DNA from: Paenibacillus harenae
Lineage (GTDB): Bacteria > Bacillota > Bacilli > Paenibacillales > Paenibacillaceae
Length of the DNA stretch: 64,000 nt
NCBI RefSeq assembly: GCF_030812415.1
Contig: NZ_JAUSST010000001.1
Span: 372,001 to 436,000, forward strand
Direction: 5' to 3'
Shown here piece after piece: positions 8,335 to 16,982 of the stretch (position 1 is the stretch's first letter; every line of letters starts with the position of its first letter). A program made the position numbers and the translations under genes. A model generated the notes under the pieces. It ran no database searches. It worked only from the letters and a program-made list of their open reading frames with translations, and was not told the DNA's origin.

Positions 8335-8420
8335 TTCGAATCGATTCTCCTAATCTATAACGGAATAAGTTCCCGACTATTATAACATTCGACAAGCCTA
8401 ACTTGTACCTATCCGAGTAC

Positions 8421-8492
8421 AAAAAAAGGACAAAAGCCGGCAGGATGTGACGAACGAATGAAAACATCCGATGTCATCCCGAGCTTTTGCCG
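8421..8492 (-). terminator. Terminator after spoVIF
   Basis: Minus strand GGCAAAAGC pairs with GCTTTTGTC across a long loop with an inner GATG/CATC stem, followed by TTTTTTT. Confidence 0.65.
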
Positions 8493-8499
8493 CTATGCT

Positions 8500-8775
8500 T
8501 TACTTCTTCATCATCATTTTCATTATCGTTTCCATGCCTCCGGCGGTCATGCCGCTAGCCTTGACAGCTTTAACAATATCGTTAACCGTCGAGTCGGACA
8601 CTTTCACCTTCGCCATATCCGATACTTGCTTGATGAGCTTGCGAAGCTCCGCTTCGTTTTGCATCGTTTCGGCAGTTACGCCTCCGGCAATTTTTTTCAC
8701 CGCGCTCTCGGTAATGTTTTTGCCGGTTTTCTTATTAATCGCGCCTAATACGTCTTTGGACATATCCTTGGACAA
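8500..8775 (-). CDS. spoVIF: Stage VI sporulation protein F
   Basis: Small spore protein of the SpoVIF family, which in B. subtilis helps assemble the GerE-dependent outer coat. The conserved part is visible as DVLGAINKKTGKNITESAV and LRKLIKQVSDMAKVKVSD, ending in a Met/Lys-rich tail. The start is taken as TTG at 8775 because GAGGAGG stands eight bases before it; the open frame continues 33 codons further to 8874 without a ribosome binding site or similarity. It is followed by its own terminator. Confidence 0.8.
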   Translation of the reverse strand: MSKDMSKDVLGAINKKTGKNITESAVKKIAGGVTAETMQNEAELRKLIKQVSDMAKVKVSDSTVNDIVKAVKASGMTAGGMETIMKMMMKK

Positions 8776-8909
8776 CGCTCTAACCTCCTCATAGGCTTGC
8801 GGATGCAAACCCAGGTTGAAAGCATACGATGAACGTATGCCTTTGCCTGCTCTCTGCAGCGCTCCTAGCATCATATGAGGAGGTGGGGGTTTTGGTATAG
8901 GCGTATGTC

Positions 8910-9956
8910 CTAACCGATTTTTTCGATTTCGTGCGTCCGCAGGCGACCCATTAAATGCTCGACCGCCATCCGCGGACTTTTGTTCGCGAACAATACTTCA
9001 TAAAGTTGATCCGTGATCGGCATTTCCACATTATATTGCTTCGCGAGCTCATAGGCCGCGCGCGTTGTCCGTACGCCCTCGACGACCATGCCCATCTTGC
9101 TAAGCACGTCATCGAGCGGCGTCCCGTCGGCCAACATATAGCCTGCCCGCCAATTGCGGCTGTGCTTGCTAGTACAAGTCACGACGAGATCGCCTACGCC
9201 GGCAAGTCCAGCGAACGTCAGGGCATTCGCGCCCATTGCCGTCCCCAATCTGCCGATCTCAGCAAGCCCGCGCGTCAGCAGCGCCGCCTTCGCATTGTCT
9301 CCGAAGCCAAGCCCATCCGACAATCCGGCCCCGAGAGCAATAATGTTTTTAATCGCGCCTGCTACCTCAACACCCGGTACGTCCGGGTTTGTGTAGACGC
9401 GGAAATAACCGTTCATAAGAGCGTCTTGCGCTTGTTCGGCATGCTTCAGCATAGCGGAAGCAACGACGACCGTCGTCGGCTGCTTCCGTATCACTTCTTC
9501 CGCATGGCTTGGACCTGAAAGGACGACGAGCTGATCGGCCGATCGGCCGAGCTCTTCGGCCAGAACGGAAGTCATCCGCTTTAAGGTGTCGCTCTCGAAT
9601 CCTTTTGTGGCATGGATGACGAGCGTCTCCGGGGACAAGTACGGAGCTGCTTGTCTGGCTACATCCCTCATTGCGCCTGATGGAGCAACGAATAGCGCCA
9701 GTTCCGCATGCTCGACCGCTTCCCTCATATCGCAAGTCGCTTCGATCAAGTCCGGAAGCTTTACGCCGGGGAGAAACTTGCTATTCTCCCTGTTCTCATT
9801 AATATCGTTTGCTTGCTCGGCATTTCTTGTCCATAGCTTAACAAGGTAACCGTTATTCGCAAGCACGGAAGCGAGTGCCGTTCCCCAACTGCCTGCTACA
9901 AGCACCGCTGCGATCCGGGCGGTTGTTGTCTGCTCTTTGGTCATTGATGCACTCAC
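8910..9956 (-). CDS. gpsA: Glycerol-3-phosphate dehydrogenase [NAD(P)+]
   Basis: Makes sn-glycerol 3-phosphate from dihydroxyacetone phosphate for phospholipid synthesis. Clear family features are the NAD-binding GSWGTALASVLANNG near the N-terminus, HATKGFE, SGPSHAEEV, the catalytic lysine region GAIKNIIALGAGL and the C-terminal helices. The GTG start at 9956 overlaps the plsY stop (GTGA); the ATG four codons later is an alternative. Together with plsY and plsC in this window it covers the entry into phospholipid synthesis. Confidence 0.96.
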   Translation of the reverse strand: MSASMTKEQTTTARIAAVLVAGSWGTALASVLANNGYLVKLWTRNAEQANDINENRENSKFLPGVKLPDLIEATCDMREAVEHAELALFVAPSGAMRDVARQAAPYLSPETLVIHATKGFESDTLKRMTSVLAEELGRSADQLVVLSGPSHAEEVIRKQPTTVVVASAMLKHAEQAQDALMNGYFRVYTNPDVPGVEVAGAIKNIIALGAGLSDGLGFGDNAKAALLTRGLAEIGRLGTAMGANALTFAGLAGVGDLVVTCTSKHSRNWRAGYMLADGTPLDDVLSKMGMVVEGVRTTRAAYELAKQYNVEMPITDQLYEVLFANKSPRMAVEHLMGRLRTHEIEKIG

Positions 9957-10555
9957 GCACCTTTCTTCGCGCCAAGCTTGTTCTCCGTGCCTTGAAACAG
10001 CTTAACGATATTCGTGCGATGACGAACAAACGCGAATACGCATAAAACGATGCTTGCTGTAAACAAAGGCAAGGAATAATAGAAGGATGCAATCAATAAT
10101 GGCGTTATGCCGGCGAATAATAGCGATCCTAACGATACGTAACGCGTAACGACGATTGACAAGATGGCTATAATACCCGCGCATAGTGCCGGCACGAAGG
10201 CAAGGGTGGCTATGACTCCGACTGTCGTCGCAATGCCCTTGCCGCCCTTGAACTTGAACCAGATCGGCCAATTGTGGCCGATAATGGCCGCTAACCCGGA
10301 AAGTACCGGTATCCAATCATTATCCCCGCCAAGGGCATGACCGATCCATACGGCCGCAACCCCCTTGGCGATATCCAGCAGGAATACAAGTATGCCTGGA
10401 CCTTTCCCAAGCACCCGCAGCGTATTTGTCGCCCCGGCATTGCCGCTGCCATGCTGCCTGATGTCAATCCCCTTGACCCATTTGGCAATGACGATGCTGA
10501 ATGAAACCGAGCCTAACAAATAGCTCAAAACAACCGCAATGACTTCGTATGCCAA
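9953..10555 (-). CDS. plsY: Acyl-phosphate:glycerol-3-phosphate acyltransferase
   Basis: Membrane enzyme that acylates glycerol 3-phosphate at position 1 using acyl phosphate. The 200-aa multi-helix protein has the three PlsY motifs: SxxxA region GSVSFSIVIAKWVKGIDIR with HGSGNAGATN, the GHNWPIWFKFKGGKGIATT glycine-rich block, and the VRHRTNIVKLFQGTENK C-terminal motif. It lies 12 bases after der and overlaps gpsA, so enzyme and substrate supply are co-expressed. Confidence 0.97.
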   Translation of the reverse strand: MAYEVIAVVLSYLLGSVSFSIVIAKWVKGIDIRQHGSGNAGATNTLRVLGKGPGILVFLLDIAKGVAAVWIGHALGGDNDWIPVLSGLAAIIGHNWPIWFKFKGGKGIATTVGVIATLAFVPALCAGIIAILSIVVTRYVSLGSLLFAGITPLLIASFYYSLPLFTASIVLCVFAFVRHRTNIVKLFQGTENKLGAKKGA

Positions 10556-10567
10556 GCTTCTTCTCCC

Positions 10568-11890
10568 CTAATCCTCTTCGTTCTTGCGACGCGTAAAGAT
10601 TCGAACCGGCGTTCCTTCAAAATTGAATGCCGCCCGAATTTTATTTTCCAAATAGCGTTCATACGAGAAATGCATAATCTCCGGTTCGTTAACGAACACG
10701 ACGATCGTCGGCGGCTTCGTAGCCACTTGCGTTACGTAGTTGATACGCAGACGCTTGCCCTTGTCGGCCGGCGGCGGGTTGACCGCGACCGCATCGGAGA
10801 CGACGTCGTTAAGCAGATGCGTCTGGATGCGCAGCGCATGCTGCTCCGACACATGATTGACGACAGGCAGCAGCTTCTGTAAGCGCTGTTTCGTCAAAGC
10901 GGATAAATAGACGATCGGAGCATATGTCATGAACAAGAAATGTTCACGGATATTCGTCGTGAATTGCTGCATCGTTTTATCGTCTTTATCGACGACATCC
11001 CACTTGTTCACGACGAAGATGGAAGCTTTGCCAGCTTCATGGGCATACCCTGCGATATGCTTGTCCTGCTCGATAATACCTTCTTCGCCATTAATAAGAA
11101 CAAGCACGACATCGGCGCGCTCGATCGCTTTCATCGCGCGCATGACGCTGTATTTCTCGGTTGTTTCGTACACCTTGCCTCTCTTGCGCATGCCTGCCGT
11201 ATCGATGAGCACGTAACGCTGGCCGTCACGCTCGAACGGCGTATCGATCGCATCGCGCGTCGTGCCGGCGACATCGCTCACAATGACTCGGTCTTCGCCA
11301 AGCAAAGCATTAACGAGCGACGACTTGCCGACATTCGGTCTCCCGATTAAGGCAACGCGAATAACATCTTCATCGTAGCCGTCATCCTCAATCTCCGGAA
11401 GCAATTGAACGGCAGCATCCAGCATATCGCCAATGCCTAAGCCGTGCGAGCCCGAGATCGGAATCGGAGTGCCGAAGCCGAGGCCATAGAACTCGTACAC
11501 CTCGTCCATTCGATTCATATTATCTACTTTATTCACAGCCACGACGACCGGCTTGCGCGAACGGAACAGCATCTGCGCCACTTCATCGTCGGAATGCGTA
11601 AGTCCAGACTTAGCATCGACCATGAAAATAATGACGTCCGCTTCCTCGATTGCCAGCTCGGCCTGCATGCGGACCGACTTCATAATCTCATCTTCGCCGT
11701 CAATCTCGATACCGCCGGTATCGATAATGCTGAAAGGCTTGCCATTCCACTCACCTGTACCATATAAGCGGTCTCTCGTGACACCTGGCTTATCTTCTAC
11801 AATCGCTAGCCTGTCGCCGATGACGCGGTTGAAAATAGTGGACTTGCCCACATTGGGACGCCCGACGATGGCAATAACAGGTCTTGCCAT
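10568..11890 (-). CDS. der: Ribosome biogenesis GTPase Der
   Basis: Essential double GTPase for 50S subunit assembly. Two full G domains are present: G1 GRPNVGKST near residue 10 and GRPNVGKSS near 183, each with DTAG/DTGG and NKxD (NKVD, NKWD). The C-terminal KH-like domain ends in KNEED. Length (440 aa) is normal. It is the first gene of the der-plsY-gpsA group; the small YIEGIA capping gene ends about 80 bases upstream. Confidence 0.98.
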   Translation of the reverse strand: MARPVIAIVGRPNVGKSTIFNRVIGDRLAIVEDKPGVTRDRLYGTGEWNGKPFSIIDTGGIEIDGEDEIMKSVRMQAELAIEEADVIIFMVDAKSGLTHSDDEVAQMLFRSRKPVVVAVNKVDNMNRMDEVYEFYGLGFGTPIPISGSHGLGIGDMLDAAVQLLPEIEDDGYDEDVIRVALIGRPNVGKSSLVNALLGEDRVIVSDVAGTTRDAIDTPFERDGQRYVLIDTAGMRKRGKVYETTEKYSVMRAMKAIERADVVLVLINGEEGIIEQDKHIAGYAHEAGKASIFVVNKWDVVDKDDKTMQQFTTNIREHFLFMTYAPIVYLSALTKQRLQKLLPVVNHVSEQHALRIQTHLLNDVVSDAVAVNPPPADKGKRLRINYVTQVATKPPTIVVFVNEPEIMHFSYERYLENKIRAAFNFEGTPVRIFTRRKNEED

Positions 11891-11968
11891 AATTAGCTTT
11901 TCACTCCTTCAAAAATACTCACGCTACTCATCATAGCAAAAAACTACGGTCTTGGCTAACTTTTCATA

Positions 11969-12148
11969 TTAATGATGATGGACTAGGATGTAGGTCCCGT
12001 TTTTCAAATCATGAGCACTTGCATCCAATATTTTCTCGAGCAGGAAGGATGTGTCTTCCAGCGCCTTCTCGTCCTCTACGATAAAAGTCGGCGCGCCTCC
12101 TTCTACTTGTCGTTCATGCATCGTTACGATAGCGGCAATCTTAGCCAA
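11969..12148 (-). CDS. Capping complex subunit for YIEGIA
   Basis: Small protein found by hand. The 59-aa translation MAKIAAIVTMHERQVEGGAP... ends ILDASAHDLKNGTYILVHHH. Its place, overlapping the end of the YIEGIA gene by eight bases, and its size fit the small subunit that accompanies YIEGIA proteins. The start is TTG at 12148, preceded nine bases upstream by AAAGGAG that lies inside the YIEGIA reading frame; no ATG is available before residue 10. Function beyond this pairing is unknown to me. Confidence 0.75.
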   Translation of the reverse strand: MAKIAAIVTMHERQVEGGAPTFIVEDEKALEDTSFLLEKILDASAHDLKNGTYILVHHH

Positions 12149-13058
12149 GCTCGCCCGCTCCTTTCTTGTTTACGCTCGATTCCGTCGGCATTCGGACCGC
12201 AGATTCCAGGATCGGAACTCGCAGAATGACTTCCCTGCCTTTGTCCTTGTCACACTCTTGAGGCAGTATGAAGACTCCAAGCCTCCCGTCCTTCAGATCC
12301 AGCTTCGCCATCGGGACCAGTGCAGGCTCGCCATCGTCGCGGTATACGCCCATTATCGTAGCCAAATCGTACAGGATCGCTTGCCTTTGTCCCAGATTGC
12401 TGAGCGTCACCTTGCTATTGGCGTTCATCGGTTTCAAAATAAAGCCCATGCCGCGCTCCGCAATAATCTGCTGATTGCTCTTCAGTCCGACGTTCATGAT
12501 ATAAATATCGTCGACGAGCAGATCCGGACCATCAATACGAATCGGGGCAGACGCTACCTCTACGATGTGCGAGAGGGATTTTCCCGATTTCAGCCATCTG
12601 ACTAAGAGTAAAGTAACTAGACCTGCTCCAATGCCGATCCAAACATTGAACAGGACGGCGAATAAACTCGTTAATAAAGCCGACATAATGACGAGGTAGT
12701 TCCGTCCTTCGAACACCATCGCTATGCCCTCGATATAGGTGGATCCCCTGCTTACGAGCTCCATGTCATCGATTTTCGTGAGCGTCTCCCGCTCCATCTT
12801 GCGTACATCCCGGAATTGCTGTGCCGCCAAGCTTAAAAATGTAATCGCCGTATAGTCCTTATTGTAGAGCGCTGGAACCGCAACGGCACCAAGCGCAGCG
12901 GCGATAACGCCTAATGATATATGGATAATTCGTCCGTGGGGGTAAGTCGGATATTGCCGGTAATCGGTTCGGAGCATGAGAAGACGGGAGCAAATGCCGA
13001 ATGCGATGCCAAGCAGTACGCCAATGAGATGTTTGTTCTGATCCAAATAATGTAACAT
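12141..13058 (-). CDS. YIEGIA family membrane protein
   Basis: The diagnostic peptide YIEGIA occurs near residue 111 (SRGSTYIEGIAMVFEGRNYL). The 305-aa protein has several membrane segments in the first 170 residues and then a soluble C-terminal domain of about 130 residues. The family is confined largely to spore formers; its role is not known to me. It starts one base inside the upstream YphA-like gene (shared base at 13058) and overlaps its small partner at the other end, so the three genes form one unit. Confidence 0.85.
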   Translation of the reverse strand: MLHYLDQNKHLIGVLLGIAFGICSRLLMLRTDYRQYPTYPHGRIIHISLGVIAAALGAVAVPALYNKDYTAITFLSLAAQQFRDVRKMERETLTKIDDMELVSRGSTYIEGIAMVFEGRNYLVIMSALLTSLFAVLFNVWIGIGAGLVTLLLVRWLKSGKSLSHIVEVASAPIRIDGPDLLVDDIYIMNVGLKSNQQIIAERGMGFILKPMNANSKVTLSNLGQRQAILYDLATIMGVYRDDGEPALVPMAKLDLKDGRLGVFILPQECDKDKGREVILRVPILESAVRMPTESSVNKKGAGELG

Positions 13059-13708
13059 TATGACGAACGGCCTCCTTTGTCATTCAACAAAAAAACGCTA
13101 ATTTTCGACCCTGTCGTTCGAACGGCCCGGTGCGCAAGACTTGCAATTCTGGCCGCAGCAAGCGAGGCAAGAAATCCGTCCCACCAAGCTACCGTCCCGA
13201 TGCTCGTTACGACGGCTCCTTTATAAAGGATCGCATAAACAAACTCGCCAAGAACGGCACCCCAGACGATGATCCCGAATTGCTGTTTGCCATTTGAAGT
13301 AAATAATCCGCATAACACCCCGCCTAGCAGCGGCGCATCCCAGCTTGGTCCGAGCCAATAAAACACGGGATCGTAGCTGTAAAGCTTGCGTATGAGGCCC
13401 CAAATGAGCCCTACAATACCCCCGCACAGCGCCAAATAGAGCTTATTGTTCCACCCTTCATCGTCTTTCGCGGTCACGATACCCGCAATAAGCAGCAGCA
13501 AGATCGCAGCATGACTATGAATGAGAATCTCTCCTGCTCTCATTCGGAAATGTATCCATAAGGGCATCAAAAGCATTATCGCGCATGTCGTTCCCAGTAC
13601 GATTAATGTTCTTCTGCTTACTCCGGGGGCAAGAGCATCTCTCCAACCCGTCGCGAATAATATGAAGGCTATAATAACGATCCAAGCCGATATAAATCCG
13701 GGATTCAC
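13058..13708 (-). CDS. YphA-like membrane protein
   Basis: Polytopic membrane protein of 216 aa with about six hydrophobic segments and a short basic C-terminus. No catalytic motif is visible. The position directly upstream of the YIEGIA gene and downstream of the S1-domain gene corresponds to B. subtilis yphA. The start is GTG at 13708 with AGAGGTG nine bases before it. Likely function is tied to the two genes it is coupled to. Confidence 0.65.
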   Translation of the reverse strand: MNPGFISAWIVIIAFILFATGWRDALAPGVSRRTLIVLGTTCAIMLLMPLWIHFRMRAGEILIHSHAAILLLLIAGIVTAKDDEGWNNKLYLALCGGIVGLIWGLIRKLYSYDPVFYWLGPSWDAPLLGGVLCGLFTSNGKQQFGIIVWGAVLGEFVYAILYKGAVVTSIGTVAWWDGFLASLAAARIASLAHRAVRTTGSKISVFLLNDKGGRSS

Positions 13709-13786
13709 ACAATCACCTCTTATCTACCTATTATGCTCCCAAGCATTAGCGGCTATGCCAAAAACAGTCGCCCGCCTGTTCAATAG

Positions 13787-13830
13787 AAAAGAGGCCACCC
13801 CCGCGCTGATGCGCAGGAATAGCCTCTTCA
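13787..13830 (-). terminator. Terminator after S1-domain gene
   Basis: Minus strand AAGAGGCTATTCC pairs imperfectly with GGGGTGGCCTCTT, followed by TTTC. It lies between the S1 gene and the YphA-like gene. Confidence 0.7.
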
Positions 13831-13856
13831 AGAGATGATCAAATCCCCGTATGCGA

Positions 13857-15092
13857 TTATTTCAACTTGCTAAGCTTGTCGCCGAAACGCTCTCCAAGGG
13901 AGTAGCTCATGCTTTCATTGCTTAAGCTTACGTTCGGGTTGTTGATTTGTTCAACTTTAGGGGAACGCGGCGCTCTCTCGGAACGAGGGCTTGAAGCCGG
14001 CTTCTCCGGTGCTTCTTCCGTTTCTTTGATGCTTAGGCTAACGCGTTTCTCGGCAGGATTGAAGTCCAATACTTTCGCTTGTACTTCTTGGCCTTCTTTA
14101 AGAACGTCGAAAGGCGTAGCGATATGCTGATGGGAAATTTGGGAAATGTGTACAAGTCCTTCAACGCCCGGAGCGATTTCAACGAAAGCACCGAAAGCTA
14201 CGATGCGGCGAACCGTGCCCGTAACAATGTCGCCGATTGCGAATTGGCCAGCAGCCGTATCCCAAGGACCCGGTTGCGCAGCTTTTATGCTTAGGCTGAT
14301 TTTGCCGGCTGCAGGATCGACTTTAAGTACTTTAACGCGTACGGATTGTCCTTCGGCAACGACATCCTTCGGATGTGCAACATGCTGCCAGGAAAGTTCG
14401 GATACGTGAACAAGACCGTCAATGCCGCCGATGTCGACAAATGCGCCGAATGGAGTCAAGCGTTGAACCGTACCGTCAAGCTCTTGACCCACTTGCAACG
14501 AAGCCATAACTTGTTGCTTGCTTTGCTCGAACTCAGCGTCCAGCACTTCTTTCTGGGAAAGAATTACTTTGTTGTTCTCGCGGTCGATTTCTTTCACTTT
14601 AACGCGCAGCGTACGACCTTTGTAGCCGCTGAAATCTTCTACGAAGTGACGCTCAACCATCGATGCAGGAATGAAACCGCGAACGCCTACGTCAACGACA
14701 AGGCCGCCTTTGACAACGTCTGCTACCGCAACTTCGAATACTTCGCCGTTTTCGAAGCGAGCCTGAAGCACATCCCATGCTTTCTCGCTGTCAACTTGAC
14801 GTTTCGAAAGAACAAGCTTCTCTTTCTCGTCGTCGATGCTGACTACTTTAAGCTCAACTTCTTGGCCAATTTGAACCGCTTCGGTTGCATTCTCGATTTG
14901 AACAGCGGAAAGCTCACGAATTGGAATGACACCGTCATATTTATATCCAAGGCTTACGTAAGCTTGGTTATCTTCGATTTTGACGATCGTACCTTTGACG
15001 GAATCGCCTTTTTTCAAAGACACGAAATTGTCCATAGCATCTTGGCTTACTTCTTCCGCTACAGTTTCTTGAACATTAGTTTCTTCTGACAT
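13857..15092 (-). CDS. rpsA: S1 RNA-binding domain protein (30S ribosomal protein S1 homolog)
   Basis: Protein of 411 aa with four S1 (OB-fold) repeats, at about residues 27-98, 115-180, 200-268 and 285-353. The clearest signatures are [20 protein letters not shown] and [21 protein letters not shown]. subtilis YpfD has the same four-repeat layout, shorter than the six-repeat E. coli S1. The C-terminus is a basic, Ser/Pro-rich tail. GAGGAGG lies before the ATG, and a 17-base perfect palindrome sits in the leader at 15149-15165. Confidence 0.92.
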   Translation of the reverse strand: MSEETNVQETVAEEVSQDAMDNFVSLKKGDSVKGTIVKIEDNQAYVSLGYKYDGVIPIRELSAVQIENATEAVQIGQEVELKVVSIDDEKEKLVLSKRQVDSEKAWDVLQARFENGEVFEVAVADVVKGGLVVDVGVRGFIPASMVERHFVEDFSGYKGRTLRVKVKEIDRENNKVILSQKEVLDAEFEQSKQQVMASLQVGQELDGTVQRLTPFGAFVDIGGIDGLVHVSELSWQHVAHPKDVVAEGQSVRVKVLKVDPAAGKISLSIKAAQPGPWDTAAGQFAIGDIVTGTVRRIVAFGAFVEIAPGVEGLVHISQISHQHIATPFDVLKEGQEVQAKVLDFNPAEKRVSLSIKETEEAPEKPASSPRSERAPRSPKVEQINNPNVSLSNESMSYSLGERFGDKLSKLK

Positions 15093-15148
15093 TGAAATAA
15101 CCTCCTCAATTCATACCCCAACTTTATTTAAATCCGCTGACGCATGCC

Positions 15149-15165
15149 CGTTTCGTCGAAACGGC
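15149..15165 (-). other. Perfect palindrome in the S1-gene leader
   Basis: CCGTTTCG and CGAAACGG are exact inverted arms around a single base, about 57 bases before the S1-gene start. There is no following T-run, so it is not a normal terminator; it could be an RNA structure or a protein-binding site. Confidence 0.6.
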
Positions 15166-15196
15166 AAACGCCGCAGCATTTAAAACGCGCGCTTGC

Positions 15197-15775
15197 TTAA
15201 GATTGTTGTGCTGCGATCTCGCGAATGCGAGCCATAATGGCATCTGTTACTTGTTCCAGCATATCCGGTGCCCCTTCTTCAATGAAAGGCTTCAGATCAA
15301 TCGGTTTCCCATAGCATACAACCATCTTGCGAAACAGCGAATATTTGCCAATGATCGCGACAGGAACGACGGCTGCGCCGCTTCTGATTGCTATCATCGA
15401 TGCGCCTTTCTTCGCCATTCCTTCCTGACTGTTGCGCGTTCCTTCCGGGAATATTCCGAGTACATTACCTTCCTTGAGCAAGGTAATGGCCGATTTGATC
15501 GCATCTTTGCTGACACCGCCGCGTTTGACGGGGAAAGCGCCGAAAGATCGAATCAACGAACCGAATACAGGAATTTTGAAAAGTTCTTCTTTGGCCATAA
15601 AATGTACTTTACGGCGGATTTTTATGCCTACGGTCGGCGGATCTAGCACGCTCAAATGATTCGATGCGAGCACGACTGCTCCGTCTGCAGGAATATTCTC
15701 CGTACCTCTTGCTTCCACTCGGAATAGCAAGGTGTAAATGACACGGAGCAAAAACCTAAAAATGCGATATAACAT
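15197..15775 (-). CDS. plsC: 1-acyl-sn-glycerol-3-phosphate acyltransferase
   Basis: Acylates lysophosphatidic acid at position 2 to give phosphatidic acid. All four acyltransferase motifs can be read: the catalytic NHLSVLDP near residue 38, FPVKRG, FPEGTRNSQ near residue 110 and VVPVAIIG. The 192-aa length is normal for the short bacterial PlsC. It lies three bases after cmk, as in many Bacilli, and is followed by the S1-domain gene after about 100 bases. Confidence 0.95.
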   Translation of the reverse strand: MLYRIFRFLLRVIYTLLFRVEARGTENIPADGAVVLASNHLSVLDPPTVGIKIRRKVHFMAKEELFKIPVFGSLIRSFGAFPVKRGGVSKDAIKSAITLLKEGNVLGIFPEGTRNSQEGMAKKGASMIAIRSGAAVVPVAIIGKYSLFRKMVVCYGKPIDLKPFIEEGAPDMLEQVTDAIMARIREIAAQQS

Positions 15776-15778
15776 AGT

Positions 15779-16447
15779 TTACTTCGCCTCCGCCAATTTG
15801 GTTCGGCTTAATTTCACAATTGCCGCAACTACTTCGTCAATTGTCATACCGGTGCTGTCCAGAACGACAGCATCGGAAGCACAAACCAGCGGCGATATGG
15901 CGCGCTGCTCGTCCAAGCGATCGCGCTCGGCGATTTCGGATTCCAGCTGTCTCAGCGTAATGGATTGGCTGTCCGATATTTCGCGATACCGCCTCGCTGC
16001 GCGTTCCTCTACGGAAGCCGTTAGAAATACTTTAAGCTCCGCATCAGGCAGCACATGAGACCCGATGTCTCGTCCATCCATAACGACGCCCTTGCGGGCC
16101 GCGAGCTGCCGCTGCAGCGTTCCCAATACTTCGCGAACGGATTCGATCGCAGCATAATAGGAGACTTGCAACGTCACTTCTCTTGAACGAATGGATGCGG
16201 TAACATCTTCCCCGTTCACATAGACCGATTGTCCATGATCCCCGGGTCTTAGATCGATCTGAAGCGATCTTGTAAGCTCGGCCAGCCTTGCAGTCTGTTC
16301 AGGCGGAACGCCTGCTCGCTGCGCGGTATACGTGACCGCACGATACATCGCTCCCGTATCGATATAGACATATCCAAGCTGTCCGGCGACCTTGCGTGCT
16401 ACCGTACTCTTGCCCGCGCCTGCCGGCCCGTCAATGGCAATGTTCAT
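15779..16447 (-). CDS. cmk: Cytidylate kinase
   Basis: Phosphorylates CMP and dCMP to the diphosphates. The P-loop GPAGAGKST begins at residue 7 and is followed by YIDTGAMYRAVT and MDGRDIGSHVLPDAELKVFL, all typical. The ATG at 16447 (AAGGTGA upstream) gives the standard N-terminus MNIAIDGPAG; a GTG at 16477 behind AAAGGGGG is a plausible alternative adding ten residues. Upstream is a 240-base stretch holding a long inverted repeat and the terminator of the YpfB-like gene. Confidence 0.95.
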   Translation of the reverse strand: MNIAIDGPAGAGKSTVARKVAGQLGYVYIDTGAMYRAVTYTAQRAGVPPEQTARLAELTRSLQIDLRPGDHGQSVYVNGEDVTASIRSREVTLQVSYYAAIESVREVLGTLQRQLAARKGVVMDGRDIGSHVLPDAELKVFLTASVEERAARRYREISDSQSITLRQLESEIAERDRLDEQRAISPLVCASDAVVLDSTGMTIDEVVAAIVKLSRTKLAEAK

Positions 16448-16600
16448 ACGATCGCTGTCACCTTCGTGTTGCGTCACCTACAGTCAACCCCCTTTAGATC
16501 GAGAGACGGTTGGCCGAATTTGCTAACGTATGCGACGCAAACCTCTCTGGCGTAAACGATCGCCTTGTCGAATAGCGACAATGAACGAACGTTTCGCAAA

Positions 16601-16646
16601 GAAATATAAGAACGCAGCTATGCTACTATTCTACTTCTTATATTTC
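16601..16646. repeat. Twelve-base inverted repeat between ypfB-like gene and cmk
   Basis: GAAATATAAGAA at 16601-16612 and its exact complement TTCTTATATTTC at 16635-16646 flank a 22-base loop. The arms are AT-rich and have no T-run. It is directly downstream of the terminator at 16650-16670. Confidence 0.7.
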
Positions 16647-16649
16647 AAG

Positions 16650-16670
16650 AAAAAAGCAGGCTGTGCCTGC
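16650..16670 (-). terminator. Terminator after the ypfB-like gene
   Basis: Minus strand GCAGGC-ACA-GCCTGC followed by TTTTTT. The stem is nearly the same as that of the mtrB terminator. Confidence 0.8.
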
Positions 16671-16719
16671 GACGTAAAAATTATACCACACAATACCCAT
16701 AGATGCAAAAAGAGGGAAG

Positions 16720-16917
16720 CTATTTAAGACTTATGCCTTCCCACCGATCCACGCCGGTCAGCCAATGTCTGATCGTGTCGTTTTGCAGCGCAGCCTGCGA
16801 GCAGACTAACAGGATGAGCAACGAAATGATTATTTTTTTAAGGACTGCGCTGACTTCGTCAGACAGCTTGATCAACTGCTTTTTACTTTTTTTCTTTGTG
16901 AATAGCTCGCGAAAAAT
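16720..16917 (-). CDS. YpfB-like (DUF5359-like) small membrane protein, probable ATT start
   Basis: Found by hand. The 65-residue frame begins at an ATT codon (16915-16917), reads (M)FRELFTKKKSKKQLIKLSD, has one membrane helix (KKIIISLLILLVCSQAAL) and ends WLTGVDRWEGISLK. The layout (basic N-terminus, one helix, short outer tail) and position between the PilZ gene and cmk match B. subtilis ypfB. The frame is closed by TAA seven codons upstream, with no ATG, GTG or TTG in between, while GAGGGG sits eight bases before the ATT. The next usable codon is a TTG at residue 15 with no ribosome binding site. Confidence 0.65.
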   Translation of the reverse strand: MFRELFTKKKSKKQLIKLSDEVSAVLKKIIISLLILLVCSQAALQNDTIRHWLTGVDRWEGISLK

Positions 16918-16982
16918 AGGAGTCGCCCCTCTTCGATGTTAAGGTTGTTTTTCCTATTTTTCGCCAACCCATTCCACTCTAT

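Noticed and set aside
8822..8840. Hairpin GCATACG-ATGAA-CGTATGC as gpsA-spoVIF terminator
   Set aside because: No T-run follows on the minus strand; it lies in the spoVIF upstream region and cannot be assigned.
16703..16942. 79-codon plus-strand frame
   Set aside because: It mirrors the YpfB-like gene on the minus strand, which has the membrane-protein layout and a ribosome binding site.
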